NCBI GenBank assembly: GCA_001311585.1
Contig: BBBN01000112.1
Location: forward strand, 1-5,704
DNA from: Thermus sp. JCM 17653
Lineage (GTDB): Bacteria; Deinococcota; Deinococci; Deinococcales; Thermaceae
Length of the DNA: 5,704 nucleotides
Reading direction: 5' to 3'
The notes under the pieces were generated by a model that saw nothing but the letters and a program-made list of their open reading frames with translations, searched no databases and was not told the origin of the DNA. This document shows, one piece after another, positions 5,690 to 5,704 of this stretch; position 1 is the first letter of the stretch; every line of letters begins with the position of its first letter. The position numbers were made by a program, and so were the translations under genes.

Positions 5690-5704
5690 ATGAGCAGGGA
5701 CAAA
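5690..5704 (+). CDS. Possible start of a downstream gene, cut by the right edge
   Basis: An ATG at 5690 opens a frame reading Met-Ser-Arg-Asp-Lys before the window ends. The 84 bp between mglA and this ATG hold only GC-rich inverted repeats and a weak CGTACT (5678-5683) that could be a -10. From memory, in Thermus thermophilus the ba3 cytochrome oxidase operon, beginning with its 34-residue subunit IIa, follows mglA. Five residues cannot confirm that, and I do not assign a name. Confidence 0.25.

Overview
The window is very G+C-rich (about two-thirds by eye), with strong G/C preference at third codon positions. Its protein sequences look like a member of the genus Thermus. MglA, MglB and EF-P closely resemble the well-studied Thermus thermophilus proteins as I remember them, with scattered substitutions, so a related species or strain is likely. 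The gene order accB, efp, conserved protein, small membrane protein, hydrolase, ureohydrolase, M20 peptidase, mglB, mglA also fits Thermus.

Layout. Positions 1-4507 are all on the minus strand. Read in transcription order from the right they are: an M20 metallopeptidase (4507-3184), an agmatinase-family ureohydrolase (3098-2219), a truncated secreted alpha/beta hydrolase remnant (2209-1963), a 54-residue two-helix membrane protein (1952-1788), a 304-residue conserved protein often labelled quinate 5-dehydrogenase (1781-869), elongation factor P (872-319) and the start of the biotin carboxyl carrier protein gene accB (182 to beyond the left edge). From 4525 rightward, on the plus strand, lie mglB and mglA, the cell-polarity GTPase module. 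A possible start of another gene is at 5690. The two transcription units diverge from a 17-bp spacer at 4508-4524.

How the genes work together. MglA and MglB form a GTPase/GAP switch that sets cell polarity, probably for type IV pili. EF-P rescues ribosomes stalled on polyproline, and its gene overlaps the preceding conserved gene by 4 nt (ATGA). AccB is the biotin carrier of acetyl-CoA carboxylase. The peptidase and ureohydrolase suggest peptide and guanidino-compound catabolism. I see no clearly new multi-gene system.

Two things cut across the window. First, six genes between 1 and 4507 carry nine apparent reading-frame breaks, nearly all single missing bases in or beside short G/C runs, while mglB, mglA and the 54-residue gene are intact. 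Because the broken genes include efp and accB and each restores to a full family-like protein, sequencing error is more likely than decay. The exception is the hydrolase, which is also truly short. Second, four start codons have a TANNNT hexamer ending 8-9 nt upstream and no well-placed Shine-Dalgarno sequence, the pattern expected of leaderless transcripts. There is no gene-free stretch over 300 bases; the longest gaps are 136 bp (183-318) and 85 bp (3099-3183).
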